From Burkholderiales bacterium (GTDB taxonomy: Bacteria; Pseudomonadota; Gammaproteobacteria; Burkholderiales; Burkholderiaceae_C): a stretch of DNA of 64,000 bases. Made by a program: the position numbers and the translations under genes. This document shows positions 36,059 through 45,524 of this stretch, one piece after another. Each line of letters starts with the position of its first letter. The stretch's first letter is position 1. The notes under the pieces were generated by a model. That model did not search any database and was not told where the DNA came from. It saw only the letters and a program-made list of their open reading frames with translations. The stretch covers positions 1 to 64,000 of the forward strand of contig JABEVE010000016.1 of assembly GCA_013044035.1 (NCBI GenBank), given 5' to 3'.

Positions 36059-36511
36059 ATGCTCAAAACCATTGATCCCGTCCTCACCCCCGAGGTGCTG
36101 AAGACCCTGTGCGAAATGGGGCATGGAGATGAAATCGCCGTTGTCGATGCCAACTTCTGTGCCATGTCCATGGGTCCCAGCCAGCGCGTGTTCCGCTTGT
36201 CGGGAACCAGCATGCGCAGCGCTTGCGGGGCTGTGCTCTCGCTGTTTCCGCTGGATCGTGCGGTCGACTGCCCCGTTGCCTTCATGCACGTCGGCAACCA
36301 GCCGGAGGGGTTTCGCTCGGCCCTGCAACGTGACGTCCTGGCGCTGGTCGAGCGCCATGAGGGTGTGGGTGCGAATGGCTGCGAGGCCGTGGAGCGCTTT
36401 GCCTTTTACGACAGGGTTCGCAACGCCTACGCCATCGTGCAGACCGGGGAGTTGGAGCCTTTCGCCAACTTCCTGTTCAAGAAGGGCGTCATCACCGCCT
36501 TTGAAGCCTGA
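36059..36511 (+). CDS. fucU: RbsD/FucU-family sugar mutarotase
   Basis: Protein of 150 residues with the FucU signature MLKTIDPVLTPEVLKTL, GHGDEIAVVDANF and the C-terminal NAYAIVQTGE and FANFLFKKGVI. FucU interconverts anomers of fucose and related aldoses; RbsD does so for ribose. The motif set here is closer to FucU. Reading from the earlier GTG at 35993 would add a tail with no family match. It follows the ABC genes by 91 bases and probably prepares the imported sugar for the next enzyme. Confidence 0.86.
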   Translation: MLKTIDPVLTPEVLKTLCEMGHGDEIAVVDANFCAMSMGPSQRVFRLSGTSMRSACGAVLSLFPLDRAVDCPVAFMHVGNQPEGFRSALQRDVLALVERHEGVGANGCEAVERFAFYDRVRNAYAIVQTGELEPFANFLFKKGVITAFEA

Positions 36512-36563
36512 CGGCTGGTGTGCGCCTACCCAAGCGCCCCAACGCTTCCCCGCCAGGTGACCC

Positions 36564-37799
36564 ATGAACCAGGAGCAGATGGTGTCCTCCGTATCCAGGC
36601 CCACGCTGCGGCCACGGGGCTCCAATCAAGTGGGGATGCGCCAGTTCAACGAACGGGTGGTTCTCCAGGCGATTCGCCTCAGCGGGAGTGCCTCGAAGGC
36701 CGAGATCGCGCGGATGACGCATCTCACGGCACAGACCGTGCAACTGATCATCGCCCGGCTCGATGCCGACGGCCTGGTCTTGAAGCTCAACAGGATTCGC
36801 GGCAAGGTCGGTCAGCCCTCGGTGCCCATGGCCTTGAACCCGGATGGAGCATTCTCGATCGGCCTGACGATTGGCCGGCACAACGCAGAGGTGCTGCTGG
36901 TTGATTTTTGTGCGCGCGTGCGCCAGCGGCTGAGTGTCGAGTATGCGTTGCCGGAGCCCGATGTCCTGTTCAGAGAAATTCAGGGCATGGTGGCGCGCAT
37001 CCTGCAGACGCTCGACGCCGACAAGGCCAAGCTGTTGTGTGGCATCGGCGTTGCGGCGCCGCTGTCACTCGGGAGCTGGCAGGAACTTCTCGGCATGGGG
37101 CCGGATATCGCCCAGCGATGGGCCAACATCGACATTCCCGAGCGCATCGGCGAGATGTTCGATGTCCCGATCAGCTTCGTCAAAGATACGACGGCGGCCT
37201 GCGTGGCGGAGCTTGTCGTCGGCCGCGGTCATGCGGAGCGCAATTTCCTGTACTACTACGTCGGCACCTTCATTGGTGGCGGCATTGTTCTCGACAGTCA
37301 GTTGCATGCCGGGGCGCATGGCAATGCCGGCGCGGTGGGCTCGTTGCCCATCGGCATGGCCAGCGCCAGCCAGCAGCACTATCCACCGCAGTTGCTCAGT
37401 CTGGCTTCGCTGCACCAGTTGCATGTGGCCTACCGCGCCGCCGGACTCGACGTCAGCGCGTGGAAGGATGCGCGCGCACATCAGGCGCCGTGGCTCGAAC
37501 ACACGCAAGCCTGGTTGGCCAAGGCATCCACCGCGATCGCGATGGCGATCAGCAGCGCCGCCTGCTTCCTCGACATCGATCGCGTCATTCTGGACGGCTC
37601 GTTCGGCCGCAGTCTTTTGGATGCACTGATCGACCATGTGCAACAGGCGCTTGAGCTTTACGATTGGCAGGGCGTCGCAAAGCCGACCATCCTGGCCGGC
37701 CAGGTGGGCAGCGATGCCCGCGGTCTGGGCGGTGCGCTGCTTCCGCTGTATGCGAATTTCATGCCGAATCGCGATCTTTTCCTCAAGGCGCAGCCCTGA
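36564..37799 (+). CDS. ROK-family transcriptional regulator
   Basis: Regulator of 411 residues. A winged-helix DNA-binding domain (about 25-90) has KAEIARMTHLTAQTVQLIIA. A ROK sugar-kinase-like domain follows with YYYVGTFIGGGIVLDSQLHA and GNAGAVGSLPIG. The usual CxCGxxGC zinc motif is not present as such, so zinc binding is doubtful. Rhizobial frc clusters carry a ROK regulator, which supports control of the frcBCA-fucU genes. Whether it is a repressor responding to the transported sugar is inferred. Confidence 0.87.
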   Translation: MNQEQMVSSVSRPTLRPRGSNQVGMRQFNERVVLQAIRLSGSASKAEIARMTHLTAQTVQLIIARLDADGLVLKLNRIRGKVGQPSVPMALNPDGAFSIGLTIGRHNAEVLLVDFCARVRQRLSVEYALPEPDVLFREIQGMVARILQTLDADKAKLLCGIGVAAPLSLGSWQELLGMGPDIAQRWANIDIPERIGEMFDVPISFVKDTTAACVAELVVGRGHAERNFLYYYVGTFIGGGIVLDSQLHAGAHGNAGAVGSLPIGMASASQQHYPPQLLSLASLHQLHVAYRAAGLDVSAWKDARAHQAPWLEHTQAWLAKASTAIAMAISSAACFLDIDRVILDGSFGRSLLDALIDHVQQALELYDWQGVAKPTILAGQVGSDARGLGGALLPLYANFMPNRDLFLKAQP

Positions 37800-37860
37800 A
37801 CCCCCAGCCTTGAATTCCCGCCCCGAGTCCGGGCGTAACCCAAACGTCACGTCAACCACC

Positions 37861-38913
37861 ATGGCCACATACCAAGCCTCAGCATCGCGCTACGAGGGTC
37901 CCATGCTGTACCGCCGTTGCGGTCGCTCGGGTCTCGATCTCCCCGCCATTTCCTTGGGGCTCTGGCATAACTTCGGAGACACGACACCCCTGGATCGGCA
38001 GCGCGACATGCTGCGCACGGCCTTTGATCTGGGCATCACGCACTTCGATCTGGCGAACAACTACGGTCCGCCATACGGCAGTGCAGAAGAAAACTTCGGC
38101 ACCCATCTCCGGCGTGACTTCAAACCCTACCGGGATGAACTCATCATCTCGAGCAAAGCGGGCTGGGACATGTGGCCCGGGCCGTATGGGCAGGGCGGCG
38201 GATCGAGGAAGTATGTGCTTGCCAGCCTGGATCAGAGCCTCAAGCGGATGGGCCTGGAGTACGTCGACATTTTCTACTCGCATCGATTCGACGCGCATAC
38301 GCCGCTCGAGGAAACGGCCTCTGCCTTGGCGCAGGCCGTGCGGTCGGGCAAAGCCCTCTACGTCGGCATTTCTTCATACTCAGCCGAGGCCACGCGCACC
38401 ATGTCCAGGCTACTCGCCGCGGATAACATTGCGCTGCTGATCCATCAACCCTCCTATAACCTGTTCAACCGCTGGATCGAAGGCGGTTTGCTCGACGCAC
38501 TGGGGGAGGTTGGTGCCGGCTGCATCGCGTTTACACCGCTAGCACAGGGTTTGCTGACGAACAAATACCTGCATGGCGTCCCGGACGATGCCCGCATTCA
38601 CAGGCCCGGTGGCGGCTCTTTGCGTCCTGATCATCTCAGCGACGAGAACATCCTGCGCGCACGCAAACTCAACGACATTGCGCACAGCCGCGGTCAGTCG
38701 CTGGCCCAGATGGCGCTGGCATGGGTGCTCCGGCACGACCGGGTGACCTCGGCCCTCATTGGCGCCAGCCGTTCCGAGCAAATCGTCGACAACGTGCGGG
38801 CTCTGTCCAACTTGCACTTCACGCCTGACGAGCTTCGTGAAATCGACCTCCACGCCGCAGAGGGTGGAATCGATCTGTGGCGTAAACCAGCGACCGACCA
38901 GGCCGTGACCTGA
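37861..38913 (+). CDS. yghZ: Aldo/keto reductase, YghZ (L-glyceraldehyde 3-phosphate reductase) type
   Basis: NADPH-dependent reductase of 350 residues. The AKR tetrad is visible: Asp in FDLANNYGPPYGSAEENFG, Tyr in the same block, Lys in IISSKAGWDMWPGPYGQGG and His in FYSHRFDAHTP. The GWDMWPGPYG loop and LSRYEGPMLYRRCGRSGL-like start are typical of YghZ/GprA enzymes, which reduce L-glyceraldehyde 3-phosphate and methylglyoxal. In this locus it may reduce an aldehyde formed from the frc-transported sugar. It is 61 bases behind the ROK gene. Confidence 0.85.
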   Translation: MATYQASASRYEGPMLYRRCGRSGLDLPAISLGLWHNFGDTTPLDRQRDMLRTAFDLGITHFDLANNYGPPYGSAEENFGTHLRRDFKPYRDELIISSKAGWDMWPGPYGQGGGSRKYVLASLDQSLKRMGLEYVDIFYSHRFDAHTPLEETASALAQAVRSGKALYVGISSYSAEATRTMSRLLAADNIALLIHQPSYNLFNRWIEGGLLDALGEVGAGCIAFTPLAQGLLTNKYLHGVPDDARIHRPGGGSLRPDHLSDENILRARKLNDIAHSRGQSLAQMALAWVLRHDRVTSALIGASRSEQIVDNVRALSNLHFTPDELREIDLHAAEGGIDLWRKPATDQAVT

Positions 38914-38926
38914 CCTCGCAACCGTA

Positions 38927-38945
38927 CCCCAGGCCCACCCTGGGG
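38927..38945 (+). terminator. GC-rich hairpin after the aldo/keto reductase gene (weak)
   Basis: CCCCAGG (38927-38933) pairs with CCTGGGG (38939-38945) around 5 bases, 14 bases past the stop. No T-run follows, so it is only a candidate end for the frc unit. The rest of the 321-base gap 38914-39234 shows no gene. Its last 60 bases become AT-rich and hold the promoter/operator of the next operon. Confidence 0.35.
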
Positions 38946-39178
38946 CAACGCGGGCGCAAGACTCGCGTGACAAGCCCTCATCCTGCCGTTGCGCTCAGGC
39001 TGCGCAATCTCGCCCGCCCGCGGCTTCGAGCAACCGCATGGCAGACGTCCATGCGGCCACAACAGCCCAAGATCCCTTGTCGACAGCGCGGCATGATCAC
39101 GTCGTGCTGCTCGGTGAAGGCCGGCACGCGCCTGCGCCCGTCCCGCGGGAAAACCCGGATCACCGGCATGTTTTTTAT

Positions 39179-39200
39179 TTGTATGATGATTGAACTTCAA
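39179..39200 (+). promoter_or_regulatory. Promoter/operator of the galactoside operon
   Basis: TTGTATGATGATTG (39179-39192) contains a -10-like TATGAT (39182-39187) and is followed by the near palindrome TTGAA-C-TTCAA (39190-39200). It lies 43 bases before the dehydratase ATG. The same 14 bases occur on the minus strand at 54514-54501 before dgoK. This placement suggests a repressor, most likely the GntR protein at 54536, covering the -10 region at both promoters. Confidence 0.6.
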
Positions 39201-39234
39201 AGCCCGCTGGATTGCTCCAGCCCTGAGTTTTCTC

Positions 39235-40965
39235 ATGTCCGAGACGCCTCCCAAAAAACGCCGATCGCAAGCCTGGTTCGGCGGTAGCAGCAAAGATCAT
39301 TTCATTCACCGCAGCTGGATGAAAAGCGAGGGGCTGCCGGACGACAGCTTCGATGGCAGGCCTGTCATCGGCATCTGCAACACCTGGAGCGATCTGACGC
39401 CCTGCAATCAGCACTTTCGGCAACTTGCCGACAAGGTGCGCCATGGCGTCCTGCAAGCCGGGGGACTGCCATTGGAGTTCCCGGTGAGTTCATTGGGCGA
39501 AACACTGATGCGACCGACGGCGATGCTGTACCGCAATCTCGCCAGCATCGACGTCGAAGAAGCCTTGCGGGCCCATCCGCTCGATGGCGTGGTGCTGCTC
39601 GCCGGCTGCGACAAGACGACCCCCGCGACGCTGATGGGCGCGGCGAGTGTCGATCTTCCGACCATCGTGGTCTCCGGTGGCGCCATGCTCAATGGCCGTT
39701 ACCGAGGCGAGACGATCGGATCCGGAACCCATGTCTGGAAATTTGCTGCCGCCGTTGCAGCGGGCACCATGAGTCAGGTCGAGTTCATGCAGGCCGAGAG
39801 TTGCATGTCGCGTTCAGCTGGCGTGTGCATGACGATGGGAACCGCTTCGACGATGGCATGCCTGGCCGAAGCACTTGGTGTTGCGCTGCCCGACAACGCC
39901 GCCATCCCCGCCGTCGATTCGCGGCGCTCCGAGCTTGCCCAACGGGCCGGCAGACAGATCGTCGAGATGGTGCGGCGTGAAGTCCGCCTGTCGCACATCC
40001 TGACTCGCCACGCTTTTGAAAACGCCATTCGTGTCTGTGGAGCCATCGGGGGTTCGACCAATGCCGTGATTCACCTCCTGGCCATCGCCGGTCGTGTGGG
40101 TGTTCCATTGAGCCTTGAGGACTGGGATCGACTGGGCCGGGACATTCCCACCATCGTCGACCTCATGCCGTCCGGGCGTTTTCTGATGGAAGATTTCTAC
40201 TACGCGGGAGGCCTGCCGGCAGTGATGCGGCGCTTGTTGGAGGCAGGCCTGCTGCATGCCGACGCCGTCAGCGTCAATGGCCTGACGCTGGCGCAAAACG
40301 TTGCGCAGGCGGAGTGCTTCGATGAAGAGGTCATCCGCCCTTTGGACAAGCCACTGGTCGCGCAGGGCGGGCTGGCGATTCTGCGCGGTAATTTGGCGCC
40401 CGATGGCGCCGTCATCAAGCCCTCGGCGGCCACGCCTGCGCTGCTTCGCCACACGGGGCGCGCCGTCGTTTTCGAATCGATCGAAGACTACAAGCAGCGC
40501 ATTGACGCCCCCGATCTGGCGGTCGAGCCCAGCTCGATTCTGGTGTTGAAGAATTGCGGCCCGAAAGGCTATCCAGGGATGGCCGAAGTCGGCAATATGG
40601 GACTGCCCCCGAAGTTGTTGCGCGCAGGGGTCACCGACATGGTCCGCATCTCCGATGCACGCATGAGCGGCACGGCGTACGGCACGGTCATTCTCCATGT
40701 CGCACCCGAGGCCGCCGCTGGCGGTCCTTTGGCACTGGTGCAAGAGGGCGACATGATCGAGCTCGATGTCGAGCGCCGGCATCTTCAGTTGCTGGTCGAT
40801 GCAGCCGAACTCGAACGTCGCAGAGCAGCCTGGAGTGCGCCTGCGATTCCCGCCTCGGGCTATGCGCGGCTCTACGTCGAACATGTGCAGCAGGCCAACC
40901 TGGGCGCGGATCTCGATTTTCTGGTGGGCTGCCGTGGCGATGCCGTGCCGCGTGAGTCCCATTGA
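39235..40965 (+). CDS. IlvD/Edd-family sugar-acid dehydratase (L-arabinonate/D-galactonate type)
   Basis: Dehydratase of 576 residues that removes water from an aldonate to give the 2-keto-3-deoxy acid. It closely resembles the rhizobial L-arabinonate dehydratase, which also accepts D-galactonate and D-fuconate. The 2Fe-2S ligands Cys57 (TPCNQH), Cys125 (GCDKT) and Cys198 (GVCMTMG) and the catalytic Ser478 (ARMSGTAYGT) occupy the equivalent positions shifted by two. ATG 39235 gives the family N-terminus. The frame extends to 39190 but across the promoter. With DgoK and DgoA in the same cluster, D-galactonate is the likeliest substrate. Confidence 0.9.
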   Translation: MSETPPKKRRSQAWFGGSSKDHFIHRSWMKSEGLPDDSFDGRPVIGICNTWSDLTPCNQHFRQLADKVRHGVLQAGGLPLEFPVSSLGETLMRPTAMLYRNLASIDVEEALRAHPLDGVVLLAGCDKTTPATLMGAASVDLPTIVVSGGAMLNGRYRGETIGSGTHVWKFAAAVAAGTMSQVEFMQAESCMSRSAGVCMTMGTASTMACLAEALGVALPDNAAIPAVDSRRSELAQRAGRQIVEMVRREVRLSHILTRHAFENAIRVCGAIGGSTNAVIHLLAIAGRVGVPLSLEDWDRLGRDIPTIVDLMPSGRFLMEDFYYAGGLPAVMRRLLEAGLLHADAVSVNGLTLAQNVAQAECFDEEVIRPLDKPLVAQGGLAILRGNLAPDGAVIKPSAATPALLRHTGRAVVFESIEDYKQRIDAPDLAVEPSSILVLKNCGPKGYPGMAEVGNMGLPPKLLRAGVTDMVRISDARMSGTAYGTVILHVAPEAAAGGPLALVQEGDMIELDVERRHLQLLVDAAELERRRAAWSAPAIPASGYARLYVEHVQQANLGADLDFLVGCRGDAVPRESH

Positions 40966-41043
40966 CGACCACCACCGCCCTCACTGCGGAGATGCGCGCA
41001 TGAATCACGAATCCGGACTGTTTCGTAGGGAGTAAATCACGCC

Positions 41044-42198
41044 ATGGCGAGCATTCAACTGGATCATGTGTTCAAGGCCTACGGTGATCATGCCTCCGTG
41101 ATCAAGGACGTTTGCCTGAATATTGGCGAAAACGAATTCTGCGTTTTTGTCGGCCCTTCAGGATGCGGCAAATCGACGTTGTTGCGCATGATTGCAGGGC
41201 TGGAGACGATCAGCCGCGGCGCCCTGTTCATCAATGGCCAGCCCATGAACGACGTGTCTCCGGCGAAACGTGGTGTGGCCATGGTGTTCCAGAGCTACGC
41301 CTTGTTCCCGCACATGAGCGTGTTCGAAAACATGGCATTTGGTCTGCGACTGGCCAAGGTCGACAAGGCGGATATTCAGCGTCGCGTCATGGCTGCGGCA
41401 CGCATTCTTCAACTCGACTCCCTGCTGGACCGAATGCCCAAGGCGCTGTCCGGCGGACAGCGGCAGCGGGTGGCCATCGGTCGCGCGATTGTTCGTGAAC
41501 CTGGAGTGTTCCTGTTCGACGAGCCGCTGTCCAATCTGGATGCGGCTCTGCGGGTTCAAACGCGCTTCGAGATCGCCAAATTGCACCGCGACTTCGGGCG
41601 CGCGAGCGCTATCTACGTGACACACGATCAAGTCGAGGCCATGACCCTCGCGGATCGGATTGTCCTTCTCAACTCGGATGCGGCAGAGAGCTGCAGCGTG
41701 GCCCAATGCGGCACGCCGCTCGAGTTGTACCACCACCCGCGCAATCGGTTTGTCGCGAGTTTCATCGGCTCGCCAAAGATGAATTTCGCAGCCGCAACGC
41801 TACTCGATGCGTCCTCAGAGCGCGCCACGTTGCAACTGCGCACCGGGGAACGTCTCGAGGCCAACATTGATGCGCGGGGGCACAGCCAAGGAGCGGAGCT
41901 CACGATCGGCATTCGCCCCGAGGACGCCGAGATCGGTGGCGAGGGCTCGCGTTTGCACCGCGACGTGCGCTGGCAGGAGCGCCTTGGAGAAGCCACCTAT
42001 TTCTACGTGGACGCCGGGGAAGGTCGCGACAACTGGGTGATCAAGGCCCCAGGCCACTTCAGCGCACGCCCCGGAGAGCGGCTTGGCATTTCCATCCCGC
42101 GGGACCGTGTTCATGTCTTTGACGAGTCGGGCAAGGCATTGCTCAGGATCTTCGCTCATGGCGCGCCCTCGGCGATGCCGGCGACCCAACTCACCTAA
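41044..42198 (+). CDS. CUT1 ABC transporter ATP-binding protein of the galactoside operon
   Basis: MalK/UgpC-class ATPase of 384 residues. Walker A is [13 protein letters not shown], the signature [16 protein letters not shown], Walker B VFLFDEP and [14 protein letters not shown]. The C-terminal regulatory domain contains [14 protein letters not shown]. An insertion [11 protein letters not shown] interrupts the usual NDGxIxQ strand after the nucleotide domain. AGGGAG lies about 10 bases before the ATG. It should power the two permeases at 45525-47299, from which it is separated by the GH42 and binding-protein genes, an order like the Agrobacterium lac operon in mixed form. Confidence 0.9.
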   Translation: MASIQLDHVFKAYGDHASVIKDVCLNIGENEFCVFVGPSGCGKSTLLRMIAGLETISRGALFINGQPMNDVSPAKRGVAMVFQSYALFPHMSVFENMAFGLRLAKVDKADIQRRVMAAARILQLDSLLDRMPKALSGGQRQRVAIGRAIVREPGVFLFDEPLSNLDAALRVQTRFEIAKLHRDFGRASAIYVTHDQVEAMTLADRIVLLNSDAAESCSVAQCGTPLELYHHPRNRFVASFIGSPKMNFAAATLLDASSERATLQLRTGERLEANIDARGHSQGAELTIGIRPEDAEIGGEGSRLHRDVRWQERLGEATYFYVDAGEGRDNWVIKAPGHFSARPGERLGISIPRDRVHVFDESGKALLRIFAHGAPSAMPATQLT

Positions 42199-42214
42199 CG
42201 CCCGCAGGAACATC

Positions 42215-44200
42215 ATGAAACTCGGAGTCTGCTACTACCCCGAACAATGGCCGGAACAGTTCTGGGCGCAGGATGCACGCGAAATGCGGGAACTCGGTCT
42301 GCGGATGGTGCGGATCGGTGAGTTCGCCTGGAGCCGCATCGAACCCGAGCCTGGGCGCCTGGAATGGGATTGGCTGGATCGTGTTTTTGCCATTCTGCAT
42401 GCCGAGAAACTGCACATCGTTCTGGGCACGCCCACCGCGACTCCCCCAAAATGGTTGGTGGACCGGTACCCGGACATGCTCGCGCATGACGAACATGGGC
42501 GGCCACGGGGTTTTGGCTCGCGCCGGCATTACTGTTTTTCAAGCCCTGCGTACCGTGAGCAAGCCGCTCGCATCACCGAATTGCTGGCGCAGCGCTATGG
42601 CCAACACCCCGCGTTGAGCGCTTGGCAAACCGATAACGAGTATGGTTGCCACGGTACCGTCCTCAGTTACTCGCAAGCCGCGCGCACCGCATTTCGCCGC
42701 TGGCTGCGCCTGCGTTATGTCACGATCCAGGCTTTGAACGAAGCTTGGGGAAACGTGTTCTGGAGTCAGGACTATAACGACTTTGAACAAATCGACCCCC
42801 CGGTCGGAACGGTGACCGAGGCCAATCCCGCGCATCGTCTTGATTATCAAAGATTTGCCTCGGATGAGGTTATCAGCTTTAATCGAATCCAAGTTGAAAT
42901 TTTGCGCAACAAATCGCCGGGACGCGACATTTTGCATAATTTCATGGGATTTTTTACGGGCTTCGATCATCATCGATTATCCAAAGATCTCGATGTCGCC
43001 TCCTGGGATAGCTATCCACTCGGCGCCACGCAAAATTTCTTTTTGAACGAGAAAGAAAAGCAATTGTGGGCTGAGACGGGCCATCCTGACGTCCCGGCCT
43101 TCCACCATGATCTCTATCGCGGGATGTGTGGTGGCCGGTGGTGGGTGATGGAACAACAACCGGGGCCAGTGAACTGGGCGCATTGGAATCCCGCGCCGGC
43201 AGAGGGCATGGTGCGGCTTTGGACCTGGCAGGCATTTGCGCATGGCGCTGAAGTGGTCAGCTATTTTCGATGGCGGCAGGTGCCTTTCGCGCAAGAGCAG
43301 ATGCATGCAGGGTTGCAAAGACCCGATCGAATCGTTGATCAAGGCGGGCTGGAAGCCGGGCAGGTGGACGAAGACCTGCGTGGACTCGGGCCGCATGCCC
43401 TTGCCGAAAATCCAAAGCATCATGCGGATGTCGCGCTTGTTTTTGATTATCAGAGTATTTGGATGAGCGATATTCAGCCGCAAGGTGCTGATTTCAATGC
43501 AATGGAGCTTTGCTTTCGAGCCTACAGCGCTTTGCGCCAAATCGGTTTGAATGTCGATGTTGTATCGCCAGAGTCCGATTTCACGCATTACTCCATGGTC
43601 GTTTTGCCCGTGCAAATGCGCAATGACGAAGCGTTGGCTGCAAAGCTGCAGTCAACGGGCGCAAGGCTCGTTTTTGGCCCACGCTCCGGCTCCAAGAGCG
43701 AAGATTTTCATATTCCTTCGCAGTTGCCGCCTGGTGCGTTCAACGTACTCACCGGAGTGCGCGTCACACGGGTGTCATCATGGCCACCGGGGATAACCTG
43801 GGCGATCTCGCTGGGTGGCCGGCTGGTCGCTGCCAGCCGCTGGAGAGAAGACATCGAGTGCGACGCCGATGATGTCGTCGGCCGCTTTCAGGACGGCAAG
43901 CCGGCGATTGTGGAAAAGGGCCGCTGCTTATATGTCGCTGCTTGGCTGGAGAGTGAGGGCTGGATGCATGTGCTGCTGGATGCCAGCCGAAAGGCTGGTC
44001 TCGACCCCCACGTCCTTCCCGAGGGACTGAGGCTCACGCGCCGTGGCCCGCTCCAGTACATCTTGAATTTCTCGAACTCTCCGATGACCTATGGTCCATC
44101 GACTGAGAACGCGCACTGTCTGCTGGGCAGTCGTGAAGTGCCCCCGAGAGGGGTTTCAATCTGGAGTCTTGGTCAAAAAGCCTCCACAACCAACAACTGA
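42215..44200 (+). CDS. Beta-galactosidase, glycoside hydrolase family 42
   Basis: Cytoplasmic GH42 enzyme of 661 residues that frees beta-linked galactose. The domain order is the usual TIM barrel (about 1-380), trimerisation domain and small C-terminal beta domain. It opens [20 protein letters not shown]. The acid/base Glu142 is in TDNEYGCHG and the nucleophile Glu313 is in [12 protein letters not shown]. No signal peptide is present, so substrates arrive intact through the ABC transporter. AGGA precedes ATG 42215. Base composition falls clearly from about 42830 onward inside the gene, while the reading frame stays intact. Confidence 0.93.
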   Translation: MKLGVCYYPEQWPEQFWAQDAREMRELGLRMVRIGEFAWSRIEPEPGRLEWDWLDRVFAILHAEKLHIVLGTPTATPPKWLVDRYPDMLAHDEHGRPRGFGSRRHYCFSSPAYREQAARITELLAQRYGQHPALSAWQTDNEYGCHGTVLSYSQAARTAFRRWLRLRYVTIQALNEAWGNVFWSQDYNDFEQIDPPVGTVTEANPAHRLDYQRFASDEVISFNRIQVEILRNKSPGRDILHNFMGFFTGFDHHRLSKDLDVASWDSYPLGATQNFFLNEKEKQLWAETGHPDVPAFHHDLYRGMCGGRWWVMEQQPGPVNWAHWNPAPAEGMVRLWTWQAFAHGAEVVSYFRWRQVPFAQEQMHAGLQRPDRIVDQGGLEAGQVDEDLRGLGPHALAENPKHHADVALVFDYQSIWMSDIQPQGADFNAMELCFRAYSALRQIGLNVDVVSPESDFTHYSMVVLPVQMRNDEALAAKLQSTGARLVFGPRSGSKSEDFHIPSQLPPGAFNVLTGVRVTRVSSWPPGITWAISLGGRLVAASRWREDIECDADDVVGRFQDGKPAIVEKGRCLYVAAWLESEGWMHVLLDASRKAGLDPHVLPEGLRLTRRGPLQYILNFSNSPMTYGPSTENAHCLLGSREVPPRGVSIWSLGQKASTTNN

Positions 44201-44214
44201 AGAGGAGATAGGCG

Positions 44215-45450
44215 ATGAATTTCTTCAAGAACTATGGAAGGCCTGCGGCATTACTGCTCGCCATGGCGGTGACAGCTGCACATGCCGGGACGATCGTCTT
44301 CAACACGGATTATTCCGATCCAGGCCCCAAAGCAGCTATCGCGGCCGCAGTCAAAGGGTTTGAGGCAGAGAATCCGGATATTAAAATTAAGGTCAATACA
44401 TTCGACCATGAAGGTTACAAAAGCGCCATTTTCAATTTTTTGACCGCGGATCCGCCGGATCTTGCGACCTGGTATGCCGCCAATCGCATGGCGCCATTTG
44501 TCAAGGCCGGGCTCGTTGAAAATGTCACGAGTCTGTGGGCAAAAAATGGCTGGAATCAGGCGTTCAGTGCTTCCGCATCCTCGATGACCATCAATGGCAA
44601 GAAATGGGGTCTTCCGTTGACCTATTATCAATGGGGCATTTATTACAGAAAGGATATTTTCGAGAAACTTGGCATACAGCCGCCCAAGACTTGGAAGGAA
44701 TTGCTGGCGGCCTGTGCAAAATTGAAGGCCAACAACATTACTCCTTTCGCCATCGGAACGAAAGCACTCTGGCCGGCTGCAGGCTGGTTTGATTACATTG
44801 ATCTACGCCTCAATGGGTATAAATTTCACATGGAACTGGCAGAAGGCAAGGTTCGCTGGACGGACCCACGCGTTGTCAATGTCTTCAAATATTGGGATGA
44901 GCTCGTGAAGCCTGGGTATTTTCTGGCGAACAACTCCTCCTATGATTGGCAGGACGCGGTGCCGATGTTTGCCAAAGGGCAGGCCGGCATGTACCTGATG
45001 GGCAATTTTGCCGTGGATGTCATGAAATCGGCGGGATTGAAGGAGTCCCAAATTGGTTTCGTCAAATTCCCGGTCATCAACCCATCGATACCCGACGCTG
45101 AAGAAGCACCCACGGACATTGTCTTCATTCCGTCCGGTGCCAAGCACAAGGCGGAAGCTGAAAAGTTCATGGAGTACTTGGCAACGCCTGCCGTGCAGTC
45201 GCAGGTCAATGCAATTTTGGGCCAACTGCCCACCAACAAGAACGCAAAACTTCCGGACGATCCCTTCTTGAAAGCCGGCTTCGAACTCCTGTCGAGCGCC
45301 AAGGATCATTCGCAATTTTTTGATCGTGACGCGCCGGCTCAAATGGCCAAGGCAGCCATGGACGGATTCCAGCATTTCATGGTTGATCCGGCCTCATTGC
45401 CAGCAACCCTGAAGCATTTGAACAGTGTTCAAAAAGCAGTTTATAAATAA
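44215..45450 (+). CDS. CUT1 ABC transporter substrate-binding protein of the galactoside operon
   Basis: Periplasmic binding protein of 411 residues with a signal peptide (about 1-24, ending AAHA). Family marks are AVKGFEAENPDIKIKVNTFD, YYQWGIYYRKDIFEKLGI and FAKGQAGMYLMGNFAV. AGAGGAGA precedes the ATG. The gene is markedly poorer in GC than the operon ends. Its ligand is probably a galactoside or galacto-oligosaccharide, because alpha- and beta-galactosidases flank it. A hairpin followed by a T-run lies between it and the permease genes. Confidence 0.9.
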   Translation: MNFFKNYGRPAALLLAMAVTAAHAGTIVFNTDYSDPGPKAAIAAAVKGFEAENPDIKIKVNTFDHEGYKSAIFNFLTADPPDLATWYAANRMAPFVKAGLVENVTSLWAKNGWNQAFSASASSMTINGKKWGLPLTYYQWGIYYRKDIFEKLGIQPPKTWKELLAACAKLKANNITPFAIGTKALWPAAGWFDYIDLRLNGYKFHMELAEGKVRWTDPRVVNVFKYWDELVKPGYFLANNSSYDWQDAVPMFAKGQAGMYLMGNFAVDVMKSAGLKESQIGFVKFPVINPSIPDAEEAPTDIVFIPSGAKHKAEAEKFMEYLATPAVQSQVNAILGQLPTNKNAKLPDDPFLKAGFELLSSAKDHSQFFDRDAPAQMAKAAMDGFQHFMVDPASLPATLKHLNSVQKAVYK

Positions 45451-45462
45451 TCAAACAGGAAT

Positions 45463-45510
45463 GGGCGGATGATGGCAGCACAGCATTCATTCGCCCGCCA
45501 TTCATTTTTT
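45463..45510 (+). terminator. Attenuator-like hairpin between binding-protein and permease genes
   Basis: GGGCGGATGA (45463-45472) pairs with TCATTCGCCC (45487-45496), one G-U pair, and TTTTTT follows at 45505-45510 after 8 bases. It resembles a leaky rho-independent terminator that would let the binding protein be made in excess over the permeases. Confidence 0.55.
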
Positions 45511-45524
45511 GGAGCGTATCCATC

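Noticed and set aside
38694-39293. Minus-strand 199-codon frame across the gap before the dehydratase gene
   Set aside because: It overlaps two supported genes and the promoter and has no recognisable domain.
42083-42214. Upstream extension of the GH42 gene in frame
   Set aside because: It overlaps the ATPase gene end, and the GH42 family starts at [12 protein letters not shown], which has AGGA upstream.
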